Source: Catenulispora sp. GP43 (lineage in GTDB: Bacteria; Actinomycetota; Actinomycetes; Streptomycetales; Catenulisporaceae). Taken from it: DNA of 64,000 nucleotides. The DNA is taken from NCBI RefSeq assembly GCF_041260665.1, contig NZ_JBGCCT010000025.1:108465-172464 (forward strand), given 5' to 3'. Positions 35,827 through 43,772 of this stretch are shown here, one piece after another. Positions within the stretch are counted from its first letter, which is position 1; every line of letters starts with the position of its first letter. A model generated the notes under the pieces. The model saw only the letters and a program-made list of their open reading frames with translations. It was not told the DNA's origin and made no database searches. A program made the translations under genes and the position numbers.

Positions 35827-38800
35827 GTGACGAACGCCGAGCGCCGCGACGCGCGAGGGAGCAGGGCCGGTGATGACGCCGGTCGCACCACGAACGACAT
35901 CAAGCACATGAGTAGCACAGGCAACACGAGCAACACGGGCAACACGAGTAGGACGAGCAACACGGAAATCGGAAAGCCCGGCCAGCAGGCCAAGGCACCC
36001 CAGACCCCCAATGCCCCCCAGACCCCCAAGACTCCCAAAGCCGACAACCCCTCCAGCTCCTGGATGCGCCGCCTGTTCGCGGTCAGCTGGGTCTACCGCC
36101 GCAGCGTCCTGGTCGCCTTCGGCGGCTCGCTGCTGGCGATGCTCGCCAACGCCGCCATGCCGCTGATCCAGCGGCACATCATCGACGACGTCGTCATCAG
36201 CCGCACCTCGCCGCTGGCCCCGTGGGCCGCCTTGGCGCTGGTGCTGGCGGTGCTCAACTTCGCCGGGACGCGGCTGCGCCGGTATGTCGGCGGCAAGCTG
36301 TCGCTGGACGTGCAGTACGACCTGCGGAACCGGATCTTCGGTGCGCTGTCCCGGCTGGACGGCGCGCGGCAGGACGAGTTGGCGACCGGGCAGCTGATCT
36401 CTCGGGCCACCTCCGATGTCACGATGGTGCAGGGGCTGCTCGGCATGCTGCCGATGCTGACCGGGAACTTCCTGCTCTTCTTCGTCGCCCTCGGGGTGAT
36501 GGCGTTCCTGTCGCCGCTGCTGACGCTGGTCGCGCTGGCGACCGGTCCGCTGCTGTGGCTGGTGGCGGTGGCCGCGCGCAAGCGGCTGTACCCGGCCACG
36601 TGGGAGGCGCAGCAGCAGGCTTCGGCGCTGGCCGGCGTGGTGGACGCCGCGGTCGGCGGGGTGCGGGTGGTGAAGGGCTTCGGGCAGGAGGAGCAGGAGC
36701 TCGGGAAGCTGGAGGCGGCCGGGGAGCGGTTGTTCGCCTCGCGGCTGCGCGCGGTGCGCTTCTCCGCCCGGTACAACCCGGCGATCATGGCGATCCCGGC
36801 GCTGGGGCAGGTCGGGGTGCTGTTCCTCGGCGGGTGGCTGGCGCTGCGCGGGACCATCACGCTGGGCACATTCCTGGCGTTCTCGACCTACCTGGCGCAG
36901 ATGCTCGGGCCGGTGCGGATGCTGTCCTCGCTGGTGACGATCGGGCAGCAGGCGCGGGCCAGTGTGGAGCGGATCTTCGAGATCATCGACTCCCAGCCGA
37001 AGGTCACCGAGAAGCCGGACGCGGCCGAGCTGCCGCGGCAGGCCTCCGGGGTGGAGTTCGACGGCGCGGTGTTCGGCTACGTCGCCTCCCGGCCGGTGCT
37101 GCGCGGGCTGGACCTGGCGGTGCGCCCCGGGGAGACGGTGGCGCTGGTGGGGACCTCCGGGTCCGGCAAGTCCACGGTGTCGATGCTGCTCCCCCGCTTC
37201 TACGACGTGCAGGGCGGCGCGGTGCGGGTCGGGGGCGCGGACGTGCGCGACGTCACCCTGGAGTCGCTGCGCGAGGCGATCGGCCTGGTGATGGAGGACA
37301 GCTTCCTGTTCTCCGACTCGGTCCGCGCCAACATCGCCTACGGCCGCCCCGACGCCTCCGACGAGCAGGTGCGGGCCGCGGCGCGGATGGCCGAGGCCGA
37401 CGAGTTCGTCGAGCAGCTGCCCGCGGGCTACGACACGGTGGTCGGCGAGCAGGGCCTGACCCTGTCCGGCGGCCAGCGCCAGCGCATAGCCCTGGCCCGG
37501 GCGCTGATCACCGACCCCCGGGTGCTGATCCTGGACGACGCCACCTCCGCGGTGGACGCCCGCGTGGAGGCGGAGATCCACGACACGCTGCGCCGGGTCA
37601 TGGCCGGGCGCACGACTCTGCTGATCGCGCACCGCCGCTCCACCCTGGCGCTGGCCGACCGGATCGCGGTGCTGGACCGCGGCCGGGTCGTCGACATCGG
37701 CACGCACGAGGAGCTCACCGAGCGCTGCCCGCTGTACCGGCTGCTGCTGTCCGGGCCGGGCGACGACGCCGAGGGCATCGACGCCGGGGATCTGACGAGG
37801 GCGGCGGCCACGGGCAACGCAGGCAACGGCGCGCGGCCACTGGTCGCCGCGTCGGTCACCGTGGTGGCTGACGGCACCACGGTCCAGATCGACGGCACCG
37901 AGGCCCAGGTCGACGGCATCACCCCGAGCCTGTGGCCGGAGGTCGAGGACGACGGCGACGACCTCGCCGAGGCCAAGGGCTCCGGCACCCGGGCGCTGCC
38001 CGGCATGGGCGGAGGAGGCGGGGGCCGCGGCGTCGGGGGCGGCGGCGGAGGTGGCTTCGGCGGGTTCCTGGCCTCGATGCCCCCGACCCCCGAGCTGCTG
38101 GCCAAGGTGGCGAAGCTGCCCCCGGCCACGGACGTCCCCAACGTCTCCCAGGGCGAGGCCCGCGCCGCCGACCCCGGCTTCGCCCTGCGCAAGCTGCTGC
38201 GTCCCTTCCGGCTCGCGCTGCTGCTCGGCCTGCTGCTGGTCGCCGCCGACGCCGCGGCCGGCCTGGCGCTGCCGGCGCTGATCCGCGGCGGCGTGGACCG
38301 GGGCATCCTGGCCCACTCGCTGTCGGCGATCGTCGGGGTCTCGGTGGCCGCGCTGGTGGTGGTGGCCGTCGACACCGTGGTCAACGTCTGCCAGGCCCGG
38401 GTCACCGGCCGCACCGGCGAGCGCCTGCTGTACGCGCTGCGGGTGAAGGTGTTCGCGCAGTTGCAGCGCCTGGGACTGGACTACTACGAGCGCGAGCTGT
38501 CCGGGCGGATCATGACCCGGATGACCACCGACGTGGACGCGCTGTCCACGTTCCTGCAGACCGGTCTTCAGCAGGCGGTCGTCAGCGTCCTGTCGTTCGT
38601 CGGGATCGTGGTGGCACTGGTGGTGATCAACTGGCAGATGGCACTGATCGCGCTGAGCGTCCTGCCGCCGCTGCTGATCGCGACCGCGGTGTTCCGTTCC
38701 AAGTCCAGCAAGGCCTACACCGAGGCGCGGGAGAAGGTCTCGGCGGTCAACGCCGACCTGCAGGAGAACGTCGCCGGTATGCGGGTGACGCAGGCGTTCC

Positions 38801-39975
38801 GGCGGGAGGGCACGAACGCGGCCCGGTTCGCCGGGCTGTCCGACGAGTTCCGCGTCTCGCGGCTGCGCGCGCAGAAGTACATCGCCACGTACTTCCCGTT
38901 CGTGCAGTTCCTCGCCGACATCGCCGGGCTGCTGGTGCTGGCCGCCGGCGCCTCCCGGGTGCACTCCGGCGAGCTGACCGCCGGCGCGCTGATCGCCTAC
39001 CTGCTCTACATCGACATGGTGTTCTCGCCGGTGCAGCAGCTCTCGCAGGTGTTCGACGGCTACCAGCAGGCCGCGGTCGGGCTGCGCCGGATCGGCGACC
39101 TGCTGCGCACCGTGCCGTCCACGCCGGAGCCGGCGCGGCCGGTGCCGGTCCCGACGGCGCTGGAGGAGATCGTGTTCGACGACGTCACCTTCGCCTACGG
39201 CCCGGACACCAGGCCGGCGCTGGAGGGCGTGAGCGTGCGCATCCCGGCCGGGCAGACAGTGGCGCTGGTCGGGCAGACCGGCGCGGGCAAGTCCACCTTC
39301 GTGAAGATGGTCGCCCGCTACTACGACCCGACCGGCGGGGAGATCCTGGCCGGCGGCCGCGACCTGCGGGAGTTCGAGCTGACCGACTGGCGACACCGGC
39401 TCGGCGTGGTCCCGCAGGAGGCGTACCTGTTCGACGGGACCGTCGCCGAGGCCATCGCCTACGCCCGGCCGGACGCCGCGCCGCGGGAGATCGAGGCGGC
39501 GGCCCGCGCGGTCGGCGCCGAGGAGATGATCGCGGGGCTGCCCGAGGGGTTCCACTCCCGGGTGGCCGAGCGCGGCCGGAACCTGTCGGCCGGGCAGCGG
39601 CAGCTGCTCGCGCTGGCCCGCGCCGAGCTGGCCGACCCCGACGTGCTGATCCTGGACGAGGCGACCTCCGCCCTGGACCTGGCCACCGAGGCCGCGGTCA
39701 CCCGCGCCGAGCTGGCCCGCTCCACCGACCACGGCGCGGTCGGGCGCACCCGCACCACCCTGGTGGTCGCGCACCGGCTGACCACGGCGGCGCGCGCCGA
39801 CCGGATCCTGGTGATGGACGGCGGGCGGATCGTGGAGGACGGCACGCACGCGGAGCTGGTCGACGCCGGCGGGACGTACGCGGGACTGTGGGAGGCGTTC
39901 GCCGCCGGGCACGAGGACGGCGAGCGGACTGCGGAGTCTGCCCAGACTGCGGAGACTGCGGGAGCCGCTATATAG
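35827..39975 (+). CDS. Single-chain ABC exporter (two TMD-NBD halves fused), asymmetric ATP sites
   Basis: About 1,382 residues from GTG 35827 (GTG 35821 is too close to the AGGGG site). Domain order is a low-complexity Asn/Thr/Ser N-tail, TMD1, NBD1, a long Gly-rich linker at about 660-757, TMD2, NBD2. NBD1: Walker A GTSGSGKST near 444, LSGGQ near 548, Walker B ILDDATS with Asp in place of the catalytic Glu. NBD2: GQTGAGKST near 1152, signature LSAGQ near 1255, normal ILDEATS near 1278. Thus one ATP site is degenerate, as in heterodimeric exporters of the TM287/288 type. Likely drug or lipid efflux under the MarR. Confidence 0.93.
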   Translation: MTNAERRDARGSRAGDDAGRTTNDIKHMSSTGNTSNTGNTSRTSNTEIGKPGQQAKAPQTPNAPQTPKTPKADNPSSSWMRRLFAVSWVYRRSVLVAFGGSLLAMLANAAMPLIQRHIIDDVVISRTSPLAPWAALALVLAVLNFAGTRLRRYVGGKLSLDVQYDLRNRIFGALSRLDGARQDELATGQLISRATSDVTMVQGLLGMLPMLTGNFLLFFVALGVMAFLSPLLTLVALATGPLLWLVAVAARKRLYPATWEAQQQASALAGVVDAAVGGVRVVKGFGQEEQELGKLEAAGERLFASRLRAVRFSARYNPAIMAIPALGQVGVLFLGGWLALRGTITLGTFLAFSTYLAQMLGPVRMLSSLVTIGQQARASVERIFEIIDSQPKVTEKPDAAELPRQASGVEFDGAVFGYVASRPVLRGLDLAVRPGETVALVGTSGSGKSTVSMLLPRFYDVQGGAVRVGGADVRDVTLESLREAIGLVMEDSFLFSDSVRANIAYGRPDASDEQVRAAARMAEADEFVEQLPAGYDTVVGEQGLTLSGGQRQRIALARALITDPRVLILDDATSAVDARVEAEIHDTLRRVMAGRTTLLIAHRRSTLALADRIAVLDRGRVVDIGTHEELTERCPLYRLLLSGPGDDAEGIDAGDLTRAAATGNAGNGARPLVAASVTVVADGTTVQIDGTEAQVDGITPSLWPEVEDDGDDLAEAKGSGTRALPGMGGGGGGRGVGGGGGGGFGGFLASMPPTPELLAKVAKLPPATDVPNVSQGEARAADPGFALRKLLRPFRLALLLGLLLVAADAAAGLALPALIRGGVDRGILAHSLSAIVGVSVAALVVVAVDTVVNVCQARVTGRTGERLLYALRVKVFAQLQRLGLDYYERELSGRIMTRMTTDVDALSTFLQTGLQQAVVSVLSFVGIVVALVVINWQMALIALSVLPPLLIATAVFRSKSSKAYTEAREKVSAVNADLQENVAGMRVTQAFRREGTNAARFAGLSDEFRVSRLRAQKYIATYFPFVQFLADIAGLLVLAAGASRVHSGELTAGALIAYLLYIDMVFSPVQQLSQVFDGYQQAAVGLRRIGDLLRTVPSTPEPARPVPVPTALEEIVFDDVTFAYGPDTRPALEGVSVRIPAGQTVALVGQTGAGKSTFVKMVARYYDPTGGEILAGGRDLREFELTDWRHRLGVVPQEAYLFDGTVAEAIAYARPDAAPREIEAAARAVGAEEMIAGLPEGFHSRVAERGRNLSAGQRQLLALARAELADPDVLILDEATSALDLATEAAVTRAELARSTDHGAVGRTRTTLVVAHRLTTAARADRILVMDGGRIVEDGTHAELVDAGGTYAGLWEAFAAGHEDGERTAESAQTAETAGAAI

Positions 39976-40023
39976 CGGGCCCTATATAGGACTCGCTATA
40001 TAAGAGCTCCCATATAAAGAGTC
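39968..40023. repeat. Four AT-rich units with exact 14-base period at the end of the exporter gene
   Basis: Units begin at 39968, 39982, 39996 and 40010: CTATATAG, CTATATAG, CTATATAA, CCATATAA, each followed by six mostly G/C bases. The exporter stop TAG (39973-39975) is inside the first. The repeat runs straight into the terminator hairpin. TATATA tracts are extremely rare elsewhere in this GC-rich window. Confidence 0.85.
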
Positions 40024-40055
40024 GGCCCGGCGGATCTGATCCGCCGGGCCGACTC
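40019..40055. terminator. Bidirectional terminator hairpin between exporter and uracil-DNA glycosylase
   Basis: GAGTCGGCCCGGCGGATC and GATCCGCCGGGCCGACTC are perfect 18-base arms around a single T, so in practice about 15 bp with a small loop. It lies between two convergent genes, 12 bases from the glycosylase stop. Confidence 0.88.
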
Positions 40056-40067
40056 GTGTGTGAACTC

Positions 40068-40745
40068 TCAGACGGTCTCAGGCAGCTGCCAGTCGATCGG
40101 CTCCTGCCCGAAGCCGACCAGGGCCTCGTTCACCGCCGAGAACGGCTTGGAGCCGAAGAACAGCTTCGCCGACAGCGGCGAGGGGTGCGCGCCCTGGACG
40201 ATCGCGTGCCGCGAGGCGTCGATCAGCTTGGCCTTCTTCTTGGCGTGCGCACCCCAGAGCACGAACACCACCGGCTTCTCGCGCGCCGAGACGTCCTTGA
40301 TGACGGCGTCGGTGAACTTCTCCCAGCCGCGGTCCTTGTGCGAGGCCGGCTCGTGCGCGCGCACCGTGAGCACCGTGTTGAGCAACAGCACGCCCTGGTC
40401 GGCCCAGGCCTTCAGGTAGCCGTGCTTGACCGGCGCGACGCCCAGGTCCGTCTCCAGCTCCTTGTACATGTTCCGCAGCGACGGCGGGATGCGCACGCCC
40501 GGGCGCACCGAGAAGCACATGCCGTGGGCCTGGCCGTCGTCGTGGTACGGGTCCTGCCCGATCAGCACCACCTTGACGTCCTGGTACGGCGTCGCCTCCA
40601 ACGCCGCGAACACCTCGTCCTCAGGCGGGAACACCTGGTGCTCGGCACGCTCGGTCTTAAGGAAAGCCTCCAGGTCGGCGAAGTACGGCTGCTCGGTCTC
40701 GGCAGCCAGCACCGGCGCCCAGGAGGCGGGGATGAGTTCACGCAT
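40068..40745 (-). CDS. ung: Uracil-DNA glycosylase
   Basis: 225 residues, the family's usual length. Motif GQDPYH with the catalytic Asp65, the FSVRPGVRIPPSLRNMYKEL segment, LLLNTVLTVR and the C-terminal HPSPLSA with catalytic His identify family 1 UDG. It removes uracil from DNA to start base-excision repair. It stands alone, converging with the exporter gene at a shared terminator. A close GAGG site precedes the ATG. Confidence 0.96.
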   Translation of the reverse strand: MRELIPASWAPVLAAETEQPYFADLEAFLKTERAEHQVFPPEDEVFAALEATPYQDVKVVLIGQDPYHDDGQAHGMCFSVRPGVRIPPSLRNMYKELETDLGVAPVKHGYLKAWADQGVLLLNTVLTVRAHEPASHKDRGWEKFTDAVIKDVSAREKPVVFVLWGAHAKKKAKLIDASRHAIVQGAHPSPLSAKLFFGSKPFSAVNEALVGFGQEPIDWQLPETV

Positions 40746-41293
40746 GAGAGGAACCTATCCGGCCGCTGTGACAGCGCTGAGCAAGTTATCGATACTGCGA
40801 CGCGTAGCGTCTCCATAACGGGCGGTGGTGGGAGACGGGAGGGGCCGAAAAACTTCCCAGAAAAAACTTTGGGCGCCATGTATCAGGGGGCGTTTGGGGT
40901 GCTCTTGTAAGTGAGCGGGTCGGGGGGCCCGCGGGCGTGGTCCAGTCGGTGTGTGTCTCTAGGGGGGACGCGCCGCCGGCCAGGCCGGGTGGAAAGGGTG
41001 GTGTGCCGTGACGCCGGGGGGTGGGTGCGGCACACCACCGCCACCGAGGTAAGAGGGGGGCTCCGCTGGGGGGCGGGGTTGCAACACTTGGGGGGAACAA
41101 CACGGGGACCACGGGGAACCGGGGGAACTGGGGGGAAAGCACGGGGGAACGGCAGGACCAGCGGCAACGGTCTGTGGGGGAACGCGGCCGCTTGGGGGGA
41201 CCGGAGGCGGGACTGGGACGGGGGTCCAGTTCCGCCTGCGGCTATTGGCAGGGCAGCATAAGTGCTGACTAGGTTGTTCACAGGGAGGGAACC
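40746..41293. other. Non-coding region with a strongly G-skewed tract
   Basis: 548 bases without a believable gene; the open frames there are Gly- or Pro-rich by base composition only. From about 41055 to 41222 the plus strand carries about a dozen runs of four to six G, spaced 8-25 bases apart, with further runs near 40930 and 41010. That density could form G-quadruplexes in the leader or promoter of the S8 protease gene, whose ribosome site GGGAGGG is at about 41282-41288. No -10/-35 pair could be fixed. Confidence 0.6.
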
Positions 41294-42472
41294 ATGACGG
41301 ACCACGCGGCCTGGCTGGCCCGGATTCTGGAGACACACCCGGACGTCGTCCACGTCGACGGCGCCACCGAGACGCTGATCAAGCGTGACGAGCTGCTGGT
41401 GCTCGACACGCACGCGGACGCGGTGCACGACAAGGCGCGTCGGTGGGTCGACTCCCGGGAGGACTCGGCGGCGCCGGGGGTGACCCGGCTGCGGCTGGTG
41501 GCCGGGACGGACGCCGCCGACCTGACGCACACGCTGCGGGGCGGGGCCAAGGCGCACCGGCGCTGGAGTGTGACGCCGAACCACGTGCTCAGCGGGGCTC
41601 CGACCTGGACCGGCGGTCCCTATGGCCACCCGACCCCGCAGGCGGAGATGACCCAGCCGGTCGCCGGCGACGGCGGCGCCCAGCAGGTCACGATCGGGAT
41701 CCTGGACACCGGCATCGACCAGCACCCCTGGTTCGAGGACAAGCCCTGGTACCTGGCCTGTACCGAGGACCAGCACGAGGCCCTGAACCCGGCCGTCGAC
41801 GCGGACCTGGAGTCCGAGTCCGGGCACGGCACGTTCATCGCCGGGCTGATCATGCAGGAGGCGCCGGGCGCCTACCTGCGGTTCGAGCGGGTCCTGAGCC
41901 CGGCCGGCGTCACCGACGAGGTGGAGCTGCTCAACGGCCTGGACCGGATCGAGCAGCGGGTACGGGCCGGGGGCGGCAACCTGGACATCCTGAACCTGTC
42001 GCTGGGCTGCTACACCTTCGACGACCGGCCCTCCCCAGTGGTCACCAAGGCGATCGCCCAGGTGGCCCGCCGCACGCTGGTGGTGGCCGCGGCCGGCAAC
42101 TTCGACTCCGACCGCCCCTACTGGCCCGCCGCCCTCAAGGACGTCGTCGCCGTCGCGGCTCTGGCCGACGGCGCCGACGGCGAGCCCGAGCGGGCGTCGT
42201 TCTCGAACTACGGCTGGTGGGTGGACGCGGCCGCGCCGGGAGTGAGGATCAAGAGCACGTTCCTGACGCACGGCCAGGAGGACGGCAAGGAGTTCCACGG
42301 CTACGCGAAGTGGAGCGGCACCAGCTTCGCCGCCCCTGTGGTGGCCGGTAGGATCGCCGCTTTGATGTCCGCCAAGGCTCTGCCGGTGCGCTACGCCGCC
42401 ATGGAACTGCTCGACCCCGCGGGCGTCCGCATCCCCGACCTCGGGGTGGTCGTGCCGGCGGTCTTCGTTTGA
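41294..42472 (+). CDS. Cytoplasmic subtilisin-like (S8) serine protease
   Basis: 392 residues with the full S8 triad: Asp138 (DTGID), His178 (SGHGTF) and Ser344 (GTSFAAPV). The first 125 residues are a unique N-terminal domain, neither a signal peptide nor an I9 propeptide that I recognise. No export signal is visible, so it should act inside the cell. It begins a four-gene plus-strand block with a sigma factor, a small protein and a TPR-CHAT protease; gaps are 45, 75 and 127 bases. Substrate is unknown, but the neighbours are natural candidates. Confidence 0.9.
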   Translation: MTDHAAWLARILETHPDVVHVDGATETLIKRDELLVLDTHADAVHDKARRWVDSREDSAAPGVTRLRLVAGTDAADLTHTLRGGAKAHRRWSVTPNHVLSGAPTWTGGPYGHPTPQAEMTQPVAGDGGAQQVTIGILDTGIDQHPWFEDKPWYLACTEDQHEALNPAVDADLESESGHGTFIAGLIMQEAPGAYLRFERVLSPAGVTDEVELLNGLDRIEQRVRAGGGNLDILNLSLGCYTFDDRPSPVVTKAIAQVARRTLVVAAAGNFDSDRPYWPAALKDVVAVAALADGADGEPERASFSNYGWWVDAAAPGVRIKSTFLTHGQEDGKEFHGYAKWSGTSFAAPVVAGRIAALMSAKALPVRYAAMELLDPAGVRIPDLGVVVPAVFV

Positions 42473-42517
42473 CGGATCCACGCTGGACACGTACCCCACA
42501 TCAGTAAGAAGGCTCAT

Positions 42518-43102
42518 ATGGACCGCTCCCCCGCGTTGCTGGTCAAGGCCGCCGCCGCCGGCGACGCCTCGGCCTGGCAGCAGATCGTCGACGACTACAG
42601 CAGGCTGGTGTGGTCGGTGGCCCGGGGGTTCCGGCTCTCGCTGGCCGACGCCGCCGACGTCACCCAGAGCACCTGGCTGCGGCTGGTGGAGAACCTGGAC
42701 CGGATCCAGAATCCGGACCAGCTCGCGGGGTGGCTGGCCACGACGACACGCAGGGAGGCGCTGCGCCTGATCCGCAGGACGCAGCGCGAGGTCCCCGATT
42801 CGGAGGAGGCCGAGGCGAACGTCTCCTTCTTCGGGGACTCCGAGGACGACGGCGATCCGGAGGCAGCTCTGGTCGCCCAGCAGGACAGCAGCGATCTGTG
42901 GCAGGCCTTCGCCACGCTCTCCGAGCGCTGCCGGAACCTGCTGCGGGTCGTCGCGGTGACGCCGCTGGAGAGCTACGCGGCCGTCGCCGAGGCGCTGGGC
43001 ATGCGGGTGGGGTCGATCGGGCCGACCCGCTCGCGATGCCTGCAGCACCTCAAACGGGCCTTGAAGGCACTGAGCACAGTGCCGGAGACCACCCGGCCAT
43101 GA
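42518..43102 (+). CDS. ECF-type sigma-70 family factor
   Basis: 194 residues. Region 2 (WQQIVDDYSRLVWSVARGFR through QSTWLRLVENLDRIQNPDQL) and region 4 (LSERCRNLLRVVAVTPLESY then IGPTRSRCLQHLKRAL) are separated by an acidic linker rich in Glu and Asp. No transmembrane anti-sigma gene is next to it; the small protein downstream could take that role. AAGAAGG precedes the ATG. It presumably directs polymerase to promoters of this block or of a remote regulon. Confidence 0.9.
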   Translation: MDRSPALLVKAAAAGDASAWQQIVDDYSRLVWSVARGFRLSLADAADVTQSTWLRLVENLDRIQNPDQLAGWLATTTRREALRLIRRTQREVPDSEEAEANVSFFGDSEDDGDPEAALVAQQDSSDLWQAFATLSERCRNLLRVVAVTPLESYAAVAEALGMRVGSIGPTRSRCLQHLKRALKALSTVPETTRP

Positions 43103-43177
43103 CAAGCACCACCGCACCGCCGTCCGAACCATCAGTACACGGGCACACCATATGAAGGACCTGATCCAGGGGGAACG

Positions 43178-43645
43178 ATGCCGAAGTTGACGAACGGGGC
43201 CTCAGCGGAGGACATCGGACTCCTGTCCGCCCTCGGTGAGATGTTCGACGAGATCGACCCGGTGCCGCAGGACGTGGTGCGGGCCGGCTACGCGGCCTTC
43301 ACCTGGCGGACCATCGACGCCGAGCTGGCCGAACTCGCCGAGGACTCGCTGCTGGTCGGGGCCGGATCGACCCGCGGCACCGACACCAGGCTGCTGACCT
43401 TCGAGGCGCCCAGCGTCTCGGTGGTCGTGGAGGTGACCGAGATCGGGGAGCGCCGAAAGCTCGTCGGCCAGCTGATCCCGGCCTGTTCGGACACGCTGCG
43501 GATCGAGCACCCAGCCGGGACGACCACCGTCGCGGTGGACGGTCAGGGCCTGTTCAGCGCCGACTCGCTGCCGGCGGGACCTGCGCGCGTGGCGCTGACT
43601 GTCCCCGGCGGGGGCGCCGTGGTCACCAGCTGGGTGACCGTCTAG
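43178..43645 (+). CDS. Small two-part protein of unknown function between sigma factor and CHAT gene
   Basis: 155 residues. The N-terminal half is helical and acidic, with a segment VRAGYAAFTWRTIDAELAEL that looks like a conserved helical block. The C-terminal half is rich in beta-strand residues (VVVEVTEIGERRKLVGQLIP onward, then TTTVAVDG and ARVALTVPGG), like an Ig or carboxypeptidase-regulatory domain. No signal or membrane segment. A GGGGGA site precedes the ATG. Position directly after an ECF gene suggests a soluble sigma regulator or adaptor; this is inference only. Confidence 0.7.
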   Translation: MPKLTNGASAEDIGLLSALGEMFDEIDPVPQDVVRAGYAAFTWRTIDAELAELAEDSLLVGAGSTRGTDTRLLTFEAPSVSVVVEVTEIGERRKLVGQLIPACSDTLRIEHPAGTTTVAVDGQGLFSADSLPAGPARVALTVPGGGAVVTSWVTV

Positions 43646-43689
43646 ACCCGGTCGGCGACCGCGCTTCCCCCGCGGCCGCCGCCGACTCG

Positions 43690-43725
43690 TCATTGCCGCC
43701 GCGCGTCACCGCACGGCGGCAATGA
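43690..43725. terminator. Hairpin between the small protein and the CHAT gene
   Basis: TCATTGCCGCCG and CGGCGGCAATGA form a perfect 12-bp stem around a 12-base loop. There is no U-tract. It could end the upstream transcript or regulate read-through into the CHAT gene, whose start is 48 bases further on. Confidence 0.55.
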
Positions 43726-43772
43726 GTCATGTGCGGTGGAAGAAATCACCGCATCTTTGAGACAGTGTCCGC

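Noticed and set aside
35815..39912. A 1,365-codon open frame on the minus strand opposite the ABC exporter
   Set aside because: It is the GC-rich antisense shadow of a gene with full ABC motifs. Its translation is Arg/Gly/Gln/His-rich with no recognisable domain.
40911..41261. Glycine-rich plus-strand open frame and proline-rich minus-strand frames before the S8 gene
   Set aside because: Explained by the G-run tract; no ribosome site with a credible protein and no domain.
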